From the NCBI GenBank assembly GCA_902562135.1, contig CACESE010000004.1, positions 1 to 64,000 of the forward strand: DNA of 64,000 bases. The letters are read 5' to 3'. The stretch comes from an uncultured SAR86 cluster bacterium (GTDB taxonomy: Bacteria > Pseudomonadota > Gammaproteobacteria > Magnimaribacterales > AG-339-G14). The notes under the pieces were generated by a model that was given only the letters and a program-made list of their open reading frames with translations, was not told the DNA's origin and searched no databases. Shown here in pieces: positions 56,148 to 64,000 of this stretch; position 1 is the stretch's first letter, and every line of letters starts with the position of its first letter. Both the position numbers and the translations under genes were made by a program.

Positions 56148-56798
56148 CTATCTTGCGAACGTTATGAGACTTTTTAGAGCTTTAGCTAGATTATCTGGGT
56201 TGTGTGGACTTTTAAAAAAACCAAAATATTTGCCATCAGGACTGATCAAAGCCAAATTCATGCTGTGATCCATGTCGTAATTATTTTCCTCAGAATTTAA
56301 AACTGGCACGAAAGGCAAAGTCAAGTTAGTAGCCAGTTTATAAATTTCATCTATGCCTCCTGAGACTCCAATGAAATCTGAATTAAAAGCCTTTGCGTAA
56401 TTTAGTATAGATTCTGGAGAGTCTCGATCGGGATCGACAGAGACGATAGTGAAATTAATTTCTGAAAGTAAATCTGGGGCTTCGGATTCTAGGATTTTTG
56501 CAGTTTTTGTCATTTGATTCATAGTCATTGGACACATATCTGGGCAAGAGGCAAACCCCATAAAAATTAAATTCCATTTATCTTGCAAATTCTCATTAGT
56601 GAAAGCTTCCGTACCTGAAGCTAAATTAAAACTACTCAACTCTCTTTTGGTGTTCAATTTGTAAAATTTTAAAAGTTTGTATTGATCTGCTGTCAGTTCT
56701 TTTTCAGTGACCGTGTCATAAACAAACAAACCAATTACCATTGAGATTATGGCCAAACAAGAGATAACAGTGTATTTAATATTGTTACTTTGACTCAT
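56148..56798 (-). CDS. SCO1/SenC-family copper chaperone
   Basis: Delivers copper to the CuA site of cytochrome oxidase subunit II. N-terminal membrane anchor (residues 9-27), then a thioredoxin-like domain with the Cu(I) site Cys85-x3-Cys89 (FASCPDMCPM) and the ligand His178 (DMDHSMNLAL). The SVDPDRDSPE strand is diagnostic. Normal length (216). It is the last gene of the oxidase assembly run, 2 bp after ctaB. Confidence 0.94.
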   Translation of the reverse strand: MSQSNNIKYTVISCLAIISMVIGLFVYDTVTEKELTADQYKLLKFYKLNTKRELSSFNLASGTEAFTNENLQDKWNLIFMGFASCPDMCPMTMNQMTKTAKILESEAPDLLSEINFTIVSVDPDRDSPESILNYAKAFNSDFIGVSGGIDEIYKLATNLTLPFVPVLNSEENNYDMDHSMNLALISPDGKYFGFFKSPHNPDNLAKALKSLITFAR

Positions 56799-56800
56799 TT

Positions 56801-57688
56801 TTAAAAAAAGATTCTATCTAAAGGCATCGCAATAAACAAAACTGTTAGATATATTATTGAATAAAGAAAAAATGGAATAGCTTTTTTATTGACTTCGTCA
56901 AACTTCAAAGAAATAGCTAGGTAAATCAAAATTCCTCCTAAAAATGAAGACACAGCCAAATAAAAAACTCCTAAATAGCCAGTTGCAAAAGGCAGCCAAG
57001 ATACAGCTAGTAATAAAAATGAGTAAAGTAAAATTTGAGTCTTAGTGTACGGTATGCCCTTAACGACTGGCATCATAGGGACTCCAGCGTTTTCATAATC
57101 TTCTTTTCTATCTATTGCAAGCGCCCAAAAATGTGGCGGAGTCCAGACGAATACAATCAAGACTAAAAGCAATGGCAAAGAATCAATAGATCCAGTAACG
57201 GAGACCCAACCAAGCAAGGGAGGCATTGCTCCAGCTAAACCGCCAATGACGATGTTTTGTGTTCCTGTGTACTTTAGAATTTTTGTATAAAAGAAAGCAT
57301 AAAAAACCCAAGTCCAAAAAGTTAAAAACCAAGACAAAAAATTATTAAAAGTTAACAAAATTAAAGACCCAACAGTTAAAAGCGAAAATGCAAATACGAT
57401 CGCATTTATCGTAGGAATAGCATTTTGTACTAAAGGACGTCTGCTTGTTCGTTTCATTTTGCTGTCAATCGAGACATCCAAGATTTGATTAGTAGCTGCA
57501 CTAGATGCAGCAATCATGCCAATGCCGATGATGCCAGTCGTCACTTGCATAAGATTTGATGAAAAACCCTCTGCCAAAAACATCGAAGTGGCAGCAGTCA
57601 AAACTAAAAGGTAAATTATGCTGGGCTTAGTTAATTCCAAATAAGCATTAAGATTTGATTTGGAATATTTAAGGCTATCTGTTGACAT
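56801..57688 (-). CDS. ctaB: Protoheme IX farnesyltransferase (haem O synthase)
   Basis: UbiA-superfamily membrane prenyltransferase that converts haem B to haem O. Several helices; LTKPSIIYLLVLTAATS and the Asp-rich ATNQILDVSIDSKMKRTSRRP are the first substrate motif, and the second, DRKEDYENAGVPMMPV, is also present. At 295 residues it is typical. It overlaps ctaA by 14 bp; the pair makes haem A for the aa3 centre. Confidence 0.95.
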   Translation of the reverse strand: MSTDSLKYSKSNLNAYLELTKPSIIYLLVLTAATSMFLAEGFSSNLMQVTTGIIGIGMIAASSAATNQILDVSIDSKMKRTSRRPLVQNAIPTINAIVFAFSLLTVGSLILLTFNNFLSWFLTFWTWVFYAFFYTKILKYTGTQNIVIGGLAGAMPPLLGWVSVTGSIDSLPLLLVLIVFVWTPPHFWALAIDRKEDYENAGVPMMPVVKGIPYTKTQILLYSFLLLAVSWLPFATGYLGVFYLAVSSFLGGILIYLAISLKFDEVNKKAIPFFLYSIIYLTVLFIAMPLDRIFF

Positions 57689-58673
57689 TGATCTTTAGTC
57701 TAAAGTAAGAAATTGCTAATAATAAAAATAAAGCTCCTAAATTATGAGCGATTGCTACGTATAAGGGAAGGCGGTAAATTATATTTGAAACGCCTAAGAG
57801 TAATTGTAAGAAAAGGAAAAAGCTTAAAATTCCAGAATATTTTTTTAAATTTTCTTTATAAAATGAAGCTATGAGGGCAATAAAGTAAAAAGTCACTATC
57901 AAAGCGCCTAATCTGTGCACTAAGTGGATAGCAGTCCTGGATTGATGATCAAGCTTACCGCCTAAGTAGTCAGGTCCAATACTTTGCATAAAATTAAATC
58001 CCATTTGAAAATTTGTGTCAGGAAGAATTTGTCCCTGACAAAGCGGAAAGTCTGGACACGCAAAAGCCGCATAATTGGAACTAAGCCATACACCTAAAAT
58101 TATTTGCACTATTAATACGGGAAAAGCAAAGTTCAGTAACCCATAAGTATTTTTATTGACTGAAATAGGTTCACTTGATCCTGTATCTAGATCTTTAAGT
58201 TTCATCCAAGTCAGAAATAGAAGAGTTGTGGTTGCAAAACCTCCAAGCAAGTGCAAAGTGACTACTTGAGGCCAAAGCTTCAAACTAACTGTCAAATAAC
58301 CAAAAGTCGATTGACATAAAACTAAAACTACTAGGGAACCTGTTAGCTTTGTTACTAATGAATTGAAAGGTTTTAGATATAAAGACATCGCGAAAAGCCC
58401 AATAATTAATAACCCTAAAAAACCAGCAAAATATCTATGAACAACTTCAGGTATTGCTTTTTCAATTTCAAATTTTCTTTCAGGATACAATTCATTTGCT
58501 TGCGCGATTTCAGCTTCAGTCATTGGAAAAATTGCAAAACCATAGCAACCAGGCCAATCTGGACAACCTAATCCGGCATCAACTAATCTAGTCCAAGCGC
58601 CTAAACTGACGACTCCAAAAGCTAAGAAAACTCCTAGAAAAGCGACGATCTTTATTTTTTTTAAACTAACCAA
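57675..58673 (-). CDS. ctaA: Haem A synthase (COX15/CtaA)
   Basis: Oxidises haem O to haem A. Eight hydrophobic helices with the cysteine-pair loops GLGCPDWPGCYGF and AFACPDFPLCQGQ, and haem-ligand histidines in EVVHRYFAG, TLHLLGG, IHLVHRLGA and VAIAHNLGA. A 332-residue protein as expected. It overlaps both neighbours (ctaB by 14 bp, the SCO-like gene by 8 bp). Confidence 0.95.
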   Translation of the reverse strand: MVSLKKIKIVAFLGVFLAFGVVSLGAWTRLVDAGLGCPDWPGCYGFAIFPMTEAEIAQANELYPERKFEIEKAIPEVVHRYFAGFLGLLIIGLFAMSLYLKPFNSLVTKLTGSLVVLVLCQSTFGYLTVSLKLWPQVVTLHLLGGFATTTLLFLTWMKLKDLDTGSSEPISVNKNTYGLLNFAFPVLIVQIILGVWLSSNYAAFACPDFPLCQGQILPDTNFQMGFNFMQSIGPDYLGGKLDHQSRTAIHLVHRLGALIVTFYFIALIASFYKENLKKYSGILSFFLFLQLLLGVSNIIYRLPLYVAIAHNLGALFLLLAISYFRLKINVNR

Positions 58674-59253
58674 TTTTTGATGCCCTTAGTAATTTTTTTA
58701 AATCTGCTAACAATTTTTTTCCATCTATGTTGCCAGAGTAATAAAGAATCACATTGCCCAGTGGATCGGCCACAAAAATATTAGGCGACTCAAAGAGATC
58801 TACTTGAGATTCTCTAAATTTGTTTTCTAATAAATCAAGATCTTTTATGGTTATAAAATTTAAGTCTTCATAATTAGAAACTAGACCTGGCTGCACAAGA
58901 TTTAAACCAGATGCAGTGGAAGCGACATATCTTTTGAACCTACCTTGTTCCCTCGCTAACAAAATATTTACTTGCCTCGCAATGTAAATTGTTTCAAGAC
59001 AAGCTTCGTCACATTTATCTTTTATGAAAGTAATTAACATCCACTTCCTTTCCATACTGTCGATGTCTAGGTATTGATAATCTAACTCAAGGTCAAGTTC
59101 TCCTAAATAAAGACTGGGCTCAAGGAGATCGCCATAATTGACTTTGGCTTTCGGCCCAAAACCTAAATAATACCAAGCAGTACTAAGCGTGATGACCAAT
59201 ATTGGAGTCATAAATATTGTTAAAGCAATGTAAAAGCCTCGGTTCTGACTCAT
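58666..59253 (-). CDS. Thioredoxin-like membrane protein of the oxidase cluster
   Basis: A 195-residue protein: N-terminal membrane helix (residues 8-28), then a thioredoxin/SCO-like domain. The cysteines are in IKDKCDEACLETIYIARQ, a Cys-x3-Cys like the SCO site, but no SCO-type histidine is evident in the later FESPNIFVADPLGNVILYY strand. Genes of this kind regularly lie between surf1 and ctaA in gammaproteobacteria; the precise function is unknown. It may be a reductant for the CuA cysteines. Overlaps surf1 by 4 bp and ctaA by 8 bp. Confidence 0.8.
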   Translation of the reverse strand: MSQNRGFYIALTIFMTPILVITLSTAWYYLGFGPKAKVNYGDLLEPSLYLGELDLELDYQYLDIDSMERKWMLITFIKDKCDEACLETIYIARQVNILLAREQGRFKRYVASTASGLNLVQPGLVSNYEDLNFITIKDLDLLENKFRESQVDLFESPNIFVADPLGNVILYYSGNIDGKKLLADLKKLLRASKIG

Positions 59254-59945
59254 TTACTTTTTCCTCTAAAAAGATAAACAAATACGCCTAATACTATTAC
59301 CAATGAAAGTCCAAACCATTGAGCGGCGTAACCAAAATGTCTATATGAAGATAAATTAATGGGCTTCCAAATTGACGTGAAAGCAGCTGGAGAAAGATCC
59401 GATAATTCCAAGACAAATGGCTTAAAATTTATTCCTACAATTTCTTCCATCTCTTTTATTGCCAAGGACTGAATAAGAAAAAAGTTATCATCTAACTTTA
59501 GGGTTGTGTCATTACTCAGAGTTAAGCCACTTGAAGCTGGTCTCAAGGTACCTACAATAGACATAATCTCATTCGGCGTTTCTATTTTCATAAAGTTTTG
59601 TCTGTCTTGCATTTCAACCCATCCTCTCGAAACTATAATCGCTGAGCCGTCTTCTAATTCAAACGGACTTAAAACCACCACACCAGGTTTGCCGTCGTAA
59701 ATCTTGTTATCTAAATAAAAAAGATTTTGTAAAAATCTACCTCTAATGGAAATATTACGGTACAGATTAATTTTCGAATCGAGATTATAGGTTATTTCTT
59801 CTACCGGATAGGATTGCTGAAAGGAAAAAGTATTTTCTAATTCCCTTTTTTCATATCCCCTATTTATTTGCCAAATGCCAAGAGATAATGTCAATAAAAA
59901 TAAAGCAAAGAAAGTAGTTAGTGCTGCCGATCTTACTTTACTCAT
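59250..59945 (-). CDS. SURF1 family oxidase assembly protein
   Basis: A 231-residue protein with the two-helix SURF1 layout: one helix near the N-terminus (about 7-27) and one at the C-terminus (about 207-226), with a periplasmic domain between. GIWQINRGYEKRE, GVVVLSPFELEDGSAIIVSRGWV and YRHFGYAAQWFGLSL are SURF1 motifs. The protein helps insert haem A into subunit I. It overlaps the thioredoxin-like gene by 4 bp and faces away from the DUF2909 gene. Confidence 0.92.
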   Translation of the reverse strand: MSKVRSAALTTFFALFLLTLSLGIWQINRGYEKRELENTFSFQQSYPVEEITYNLDSKINLYRNISIRGRFLQNLFYLDNKIYDGKPGVVVLSPFELEDGSAIIVSRGWVEMQDRQNFMKIETPNEIMSIVGTLRPASSGLTLSNDTTLKLDDNFFLIQSLAIKEMEEIVGINFKPFVLELSDLSPAAFTSIWKPINLSSYRHFGYAAQWFGLSLVIVLGVFVYLFRGKSK

Positions 59946-59966
59946 AATTAAACTATACTACCTACC

Positions 59967-60176
59967 ATGATTTTCAAAATAATAATCGTCATCCTTGCAG
60001 CTTCAATGTTGATAAGTCTATTTTCAAGCGCATTTTTTTTATTCAGAGATAAAGGTTCGACATCAAGAGCTTTCTATTCCCTAAGAGTCAGAGTTGCCAT
60101 TGCTTTGCTTTTATTAGCCACGATTGCTGTTGGGATTTCTACAGGGAATTTGGAAGTCGGAGCGCCTTGGGGCTAA
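59967..60176 (+). CDS. DUF2909 twin-helix membrane protein
   Basis: A 69-residue protein with two helices (about residues 2-26 and 43-61) around FRDKGSTSRAFYSLRVRVA, the DUF2909 signature. It lies between surf1 and coxC in many gammaproteobacterial oxidase clusters and, as there, is on the opposite strand. The stop overlaps the end of coxC by 4 bp. It is probably an oxidase accessory protein of unknown role. Confidence 0.85.
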   Translation: MIFKIIIVILAASMLISLFSSAFFLFRDKGSTSRAFYSLRVRVAIALLLLATIAVGISTGNLEVGAPWG

Positions 60177-61075
60177 AAAACATATACAACGAGCACCAAG
60201 AGTATCCAAACTACATCCACAAAATGCCAGTACCATGACCCTGCTGCTAAGCCAAAGTGGTCATGTTCACTAAAAGCCCCTCTGAAACCTCTTATCGTCA
60301 TAATTGTGAGAATGATCGCTCCCAAGCAGACATGAAATCCATGAAATCCCGTCATCAAAAAGAAAGTCGTGCCATAGATTCCTGCACCTAGAGTTAGTCC
60401 CATGTGAGCATAAGCCTCATAATATTCGACACTTTGTAGAACTACAAAAATATATCCCAGAGTTAAAGTCACAACCATCCAGAGCTTAAAGGCTTTACGA
60501 TTATCTTTCTTTAGAGCAGCCTCAGCTAGAGCAATTGTTCCGCTCGAAGTGACTAAGCACAACGTGTTCCAAAAAGGGAGCCAAGTATGTATTTTTGAAA
60601 TATGGGGAATTGACATGTTGTGGTGTGCTCCTGGAAATCTTTCATTATCAGGAGTTTCCATCAAAGGCCAACTAGCTTCAAAACCAGGCCATAAAATATT
60701 TGTAATTCCTTTTTCTCCTTCGCCCCCAAGCCAAGGAACCGCAAAGATTCTTACATATCCCAATGCCAAAAAGAAGGCAAAGAAAAACATGACTTCAGAA
60801 AATATAAACCAAGACATTCCATGCACAAAAGATGTGTTCAATTGATCACTGTACATTCCAGAATCATTTTCTTTAATTACTTCAGAGAACCAAAAAAACA
60901 TGGTCCCCCACATCATTAAGAAACTTGATATCAAAATCCAATGTGAGTAAGAATCTTCTTTCCCGAGATCATTTATTGTATATCCAGCTCCATATACAAA
61001 GAGTAGTAGTGAAAGAGCCATAAAGATTGGCAATCTACTGCTAGCCGGAACGTAATATGAAGATTCAGAACTCAT
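60173..61075 (-). CDS. coxC: Cytochrome c oxidase subunit III
   Basis: Seven-helix subunit III of the aa3-type oxidase. Signatures: SWFIFSEVMFFFAFFLALGYVRIF with the proton-path Glu, TGFHGFHVCLGAIILTIMTIRG, and the C-terminal AGSWYWHFVDVVWILLVLVVY. At 300 residues it is usual. Its start overlaps the ctaG stop by one base. Confidence 0.96.
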   Translation of the reverse strand: MSSESSYYVPASSRLPIFMALSLLLFVYGAGYTINDLGKEDSYSHWILISSFLMMWGTMFFWFSEVIKENDSGMYSDQLNTSFVHGMSWFIFSEVMFFFAFFLALGYVRIFAVPWLGGEGEKGITNILWPGFEASWPLMETPDNERFPGAHHNMSIPHISKIHTWLPFWNTLCLVTSSGTIALAEAALKKDNRKAFKLWMVVTLTLGYIFVVLQSVEYYEAYAHMGLTLGAGIYGTTFFLMTGFHGFHVCLGAIILTIMTIRGFRGAFSEHDHFGLAAGSWYWHFVDVVWILLVLVVYVF

Positions 61076-61599
61076 TATTTATATGCAAATTGTTCAGTAA
61101 CGTCAAACAAAGTATACCCTAAAGCCAAAGAAGAAATGTCGTCTGGAATTTCAGGATCTATTATAAATTTTACTGGAATTGTTATGGATTCTCCTGCAGC
61201 TAAGTACTGTTGCTCGAAACAAAAACATTCTGTTTTATGAAAGTATTTTGCTCCTCTTCCCGGAGAAACACTGGGAATAGCTTGAGCCACCATAGGCTCC
61301 AATGTTGTATTAGTAAAAGTGAAATTCATTAAATAATCTTTACCGGTTTCTATTTGCATTTGAGGGGAGTCAGCTTTGAAACTCCAAGGCATATTTTTAT
61401 TATTTAAAGTAACAAAAGTTACCTTCATGCTTCGAGATTGTAGTTCTTCATCATAAGAGACGAAGGTAGGACCAGATACTTTTCCGTTTAATCCGGTGAT
61501 ATCACAGAAAATATCGTAAAGCGGAACTAAAGCGAAACCAAAGCCAAACATTCCAAATGTAAGAAGCAACAAGCGAAATACATTTTTTGTTTGGCCCAT
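61075..61599 (-). CDS. ctaG: Cytochrome c oxidase assembly protein CtaG/Cox11
   Basis: Copper chaperone for the CuB centre. One N-terminal helix (about residues 8-27) followed by an immunoglobulin-like periplasmic domain, with the copper-binding Cys125-x-Cys127 in TECFCFEQQ. YDIFCDITGLNGK is a strong Cox11 motif. At 174 residues it is typical. It lies between coxA and coxC, the standard place. Confidence 0.95.
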   Translation of the reverse strand: MGQTKNVFRLLLLTFGMFGFGFALVPLYDIFCDITGLNGKVSGPTFVSYDEELQSRSMKVTFVTLNNKNMPWSFKADSPQMQIETGKDYLMNFTFTNTTLEPMVAQAIPSVSPGRGAKYFHKTECFCFEQQYLAAGESITIPVKFIIDPEIPDDISSLALGYTLFDVTEQFAYK

Positions 61600-61603
61600 C
61601 TTT

Positions 61604-63211
61604 TTAACTATTAGTTTGCGGTTTAGTTAGATCAGGAGAAGTTTCAAATGTGTGATAAGGAGCAGGCGAATCAACAGTCCATTCCAAACCTTTACCTTTG
61701 GCCCCTTCCCATACTTCTGCGGTTGCACTTTTTCCATAGTAAACACATTTTAAAACGTTGAATAAAAAGAGTAATTGCGACAAACCAAACAGAAATGCTC
61801 CTACACTTACAATCATGTTGTAATCAGCAAACTGCATAGCGTAATCAGGTATTCTTCTTGGCATACCTGCAAGACCTACAAAATGCATTGGGAAAAAGGT
61901 CAAATTTACCGAAATGAAAGACAGCCAGAAGTGGGTTTTTCCTAAAACTTCATCATACATGTAACCGGTCCATTTAGGCAGCCAGTAGTAAACTGCAGCT
62001 ACAATTGAAAATAAAGCACCTGGAACTAATACGTAGTGAAAGTGAGCGACCACAAAATAAGTGTCATGATATTGAAAATCTGCAGGTGCTATTGCCAACA
62101 TCAGTCCAGAAAGCCCTCCAATCGTAAACAATGCTACAAAAGCAATGGCAAATAACATTGGCGTCTCAAAAGTTAGAGATCCCCTGAACATAGTCGACAG
62201 CCAGTTAAAGACTTTTACTCCAGTAGGAATTGCAATTAACATCGTCGAGTACATAAAGAAAAGCTCACCCGCGATAGGCATCCCAACAGTAAACATGTGA
62301 TGTGCCCAAACTACAAATGATAAAAGCGCAATTGATGCAATTGCATAAACCATGGAAGAATAGCCAAATATTGGCTTTCTTGAAAAAGTCTCAATGATAT
62401 GTGAAATGATTCCAAATGCAGGCAGGATCATTATGTAAACTTCCGGATGTCCGAAAAACCAAAAGACGTGTTGGAATAAAACTGGATCTCCTCCTCCAGC
62501 TGCATTAAAGAAGGAAGTTCCAAAATGAATATCCATAAGCATCATAGTGACTGCTCCAGCTAAAACAGGCATTACTGCAATCAGTAGATAGGCAGTAATT
62601 AACCAAGACCAGACAAAGAGAGGCATTTTCATCAATGTCATCCCTGGCGCTCTCATATTTAGAATAGTAGTAATAATATTAATAGAACCCATAATTGAAG
62701 AAGCTCCCATTATGTGAACTGAAAAAATAAAAAAAGTGACTGTGGGTGGAGCGTATTCTGTAGATAAAGGAGCATAGAAAGTCCAACCAAAGTTCGGCGC
62801 CCCGCCTTCCATTAAAAAGGTTGAAAGCAAAACACCGAAAGCCGCAGGCAGTATCCAAAAACTTAAGTTATTTAATCTAGGTAAAGCCATATCTGGTGCG
62901 CCAATTTGCATTGGAATCATCCAGTTAGCTAATCCCACAAAAGCGGGCATGATTACTCCAAAGACCATTATCAAGCCATGGTTGGTAACCATTTGATTAT
63001 AAAATTCAGGAGAGACAATTTGACTGCCTGGCTCAAAAAGCTCTGCTCTAATCACCATTGCCATGGCTCCACCTACAAACAGCATAATGAAACTGAACCA
63101 TAAATAAAGCGATCCAATATCTTTATGATTGGTTGTATACAACCATCGAGAGAACCCTTTTGCTGGTCCGTGGTGGTGATCGTCGTGATGTGACTCTATG
63201 ACTGCGCTCAT
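61604..63211 (-). CDS. coxA: Cytochrome c oxidase subunit I
   Basis: Catalytic subunit with haem a, haem a3 and CuB. Twelve helices; the signature HPEVYIMILPAFGIISH contains the His-Tyr cross-linked pair, AHHMFTVGMP gives two CuB histidines and FHYVLVPGALFS the two haem ligands, so all metal sites are present. The glutamate of the D pathway is conserved in this haem-copper type A family region. At 535 residues it is complete. It lies between coxB and ctaG. Confidence 0.98.
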   Translation of the reverse strand: MSAVIESHHDDHHHGPAKGFSRWLYTTNHKDIGSLYLWFSFIMLFVGGAMAMVIRAELFEPGSQIVSPEFYNQMVTNHGLIMVFGVIMPAFVGLANWMIPMQIGAPDMALPRLNNLSFWILPAAFGVLLSTFLMEGGAPNFGWTFYAPLSTEYAPPTVTFFIFSVHIMGASSIMGSINIITTILNMRAPGMTLMKMPLFVWSWLITAYLLIAVMPVLAGAVTMMLMDIHFGTSFFNAAGGGDPVLFQHVFWFFGHPEVYIMILPAFGIISHIIETFSRKPIFGYSSMVYAIASIALLSFVVWAHHMFTVGMPIAGELFFMYSTMLIAIPTGVKVFNWLSTMFRGSLTFETPMLFAIAFVALFTIGGLSGLMLAIAPADFQYHDTYFVVAHFHYVLVPGALFSIVAAVYYWLPKWTGYMYDEVLGKTHFWLSFISVNLTFFPMHFVGLAGMPRRIPDYAMQFADYNMIVSVGAFLFGLSQLLFLFNVLKCVYYGKSATAEVWEGAKGKGLEWTVDSPAPYHTFETSPDLTKPQTNS

Positions 63212-63221
63212 TTTTTTCCTC

Positions 63222-64000
63222 TTATAATTTATTAGTTTTGTAATCTAAAATTTCTTTAGGAGCTACAATTTCTCCGTTGCCGTTAACGTCATTGCCCCAT
63301 GATCTTTTTGTGTAAGTTATAACTGCCGCGATTTCAACCTCAGTTAGTTGTTCTGCGTAAGATTGCATTGCAGCGCCTTGAACTCCTTCCATTAAAATCT
63401 CTATCTGTCTCGCCTTGTCATTCATGACAATATCGCTTCCAGCCAGAGCTGGAAAGACTGGCGCCAATCCTTCGCCATTAACCTGATGACATGCAACACA
63501 ATTTTTTTGATAAACCCCTTCTCCCATAGCCATTAACTCTTCTGCGGTCCAAAGTTTTTCAGTTAAGGCCGCTTGTTGGAGCTTGGCTTCTTTCTTTTGG
63601 ATAATAAATTCTTTGTATTCTTCGGGTGAAACTGCTTCGACAACAATAGGCATGTATCCGTGGTATTGTCCGCAAAGTTCAGTGCACTGGCCTCTAAATA
63701 TTCCAGGCTCATTAACCTGCGTCCAACCAGTGTTAACAAATCCAGGAATCGCGTCTTGCTTTATAGCAAAATCTGGTACCCACCAAGAGTGGATAACATC
63801 ATTTGCAGTTATTAGAAACCTGATTCTTGCTCCAGTAGGAATGACTAAATGTTCATCTACTTCTAGCAAATAATTTTCTCCTTTTGGTGCGAGATTATTT
63901 CTCTCATCCAAAGAGGTAGAGAGGTTACTAAAGAAACTAACTTCGTCTTCTATGTATTCATATTGCCATTTCCACTGATGACCGGTAATTAAAATATTAA
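63222..64000 (-). CDS. coxB: Cytochrome c oxidase subunit II with fused cytochrome c domain (5' end outside the window)
   Basis: The frame stays open to the window edge; a TTG at 63911 is not the start, because the residues upstream (ITGHQWKWQYEYIEDE) are the standard CoxB strand after the membrane helices. The CuA ligands are in GQCTELCGQYHGYM (two Cys, His, Met). After about 100 more residues comes a cytochrome c domain with the haem site CVACH in GEGVYQKNCVACHQVNG. This makes the enzyme caa3-like: the fused haem receives electrons from a carrier. The N-terminal two helices lie outside the window. Confidence 0.95.
   Translation of the reverse strand, partial: NILITGHQWKWQYEYIEDEVSFFSNLSTSLDERNNLAPKGENYLLEVDEHLVIPTGARIRFLITANDVIHSWWVPDFAIKQDAIPGFVNTGWTQVNEPGIFRGQCTELCGQYHGYMPIVVEAVSPEEYKEFIIQKKEAKLQQAALTEKLWTAEELMAMGEGVYQKNCVACHQVNGEGLAPVFPALAGSDIVMNDKARQIEILMEGVQGAAMQSYAEQLTEVEIAAVITYTKRSWGNDVNGNGEIVAPKEILDYKTNKL

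Noticed and set aside
63222-63911. CoxB starting at a TTG with 229 residues
   Set aside because: The frame continues upstream to the window edge with the typical CoxB strand containing HQWKWQYEY. The gene is simply cut by the window.

Overview
The window is a compact, AT-rich bacterial chromosome segment with short spacers, many 1-20 bp gene overlaps, and no rRNA, tRNA, insertion sequence or CRISPR array that I could find. Gene content and order point to a marine gammaproteobacterium with a streamlined genome (SAR86-like or a related lineage). The markers are the ybeX-ybeY-phoH-miaB block, ubiE-ubiB-hisE-tatABC, lptM-lysA-dapF-DUF484-xerC-yigB, cytochrome c4-dsbA beside engB and polA, and a coxBA-ctaG-coxC-surf1-ctaA-ctaB-sco oxidase cluster. 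The lineage is inferred from content only; no phylogenetic marker was tested.

Layout. 1-8 kb: the end of mutM, coaD, katG divergent from a true oxyR (both redox cysteines present), and an RNA-metabolism operon (miaB-phoH-ybeY-corC, with orn). 8-12.4 kb: ubiquinone genes ubiE-ubiB, hisE, the Tat translocase (including a 59-codon tatA) and two small membrane proteins. 12.4-16.5 kb: central carbon operon tkt-pgk-fba. 16.6-21.6 kb: metK-ahcY-argH and an Old Yellow Enzyme, separated from tkt by a spacer with a perfect 8+8 bp dyad. 21.7-26.1 kb: the tiny lipoprotein gene lptM, then lysA-dapF-DUF484-xerC-HAD phosphatase.

26-36.5 kb: a cupredoxin with an odd N-terminal region, a methyltransferase, and a tightly packed run of cytochrome c4, dsbA, a CitE-type lyase, a MaoC hydratase and a class III CoA-transferase. 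The last three form a plausible C5-dicarboxylate (itaconate- or mesaconate-type) degradation set. engB and polA flank two small unknown genes and a structured non-coding patch that sits where other gammaproteobacteria carry Spot 42 or ErsA small RNAs. 36.5-43 kb: rmuC, three tandem secreted proteins of one unknown family (a related lipoprotein lies at 47.8 kb), a secreted nuclease, selO, and two very small genes on the minus strand (a 40-residue zinc-ribbon-like protein and a 33-residue membrane peptide).

43-55 kb: a DUF3604 lipoprotein, a membrane-anchored parvulin and a HupE-type membrane protein that look like one unit; a glutathione transferase; an alpha/beta hydrolase; and pckA-gshA-quinone oxidoreductase. 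55-64 kb: a tandem pair of related small membrane proteins, then the complete assembly and structural set of an aa3-type oxidase whose CoxB carries a fused cytochrome c domain and runs off the window end. Together these describe an aerobic heterotroph with glycolytic/gluconeogenic metabolism, strong peroxide and electrophile defence, and a periplasm rich in redox proteins (c4, cupredoxin, DsbA/DsbB, SCO).
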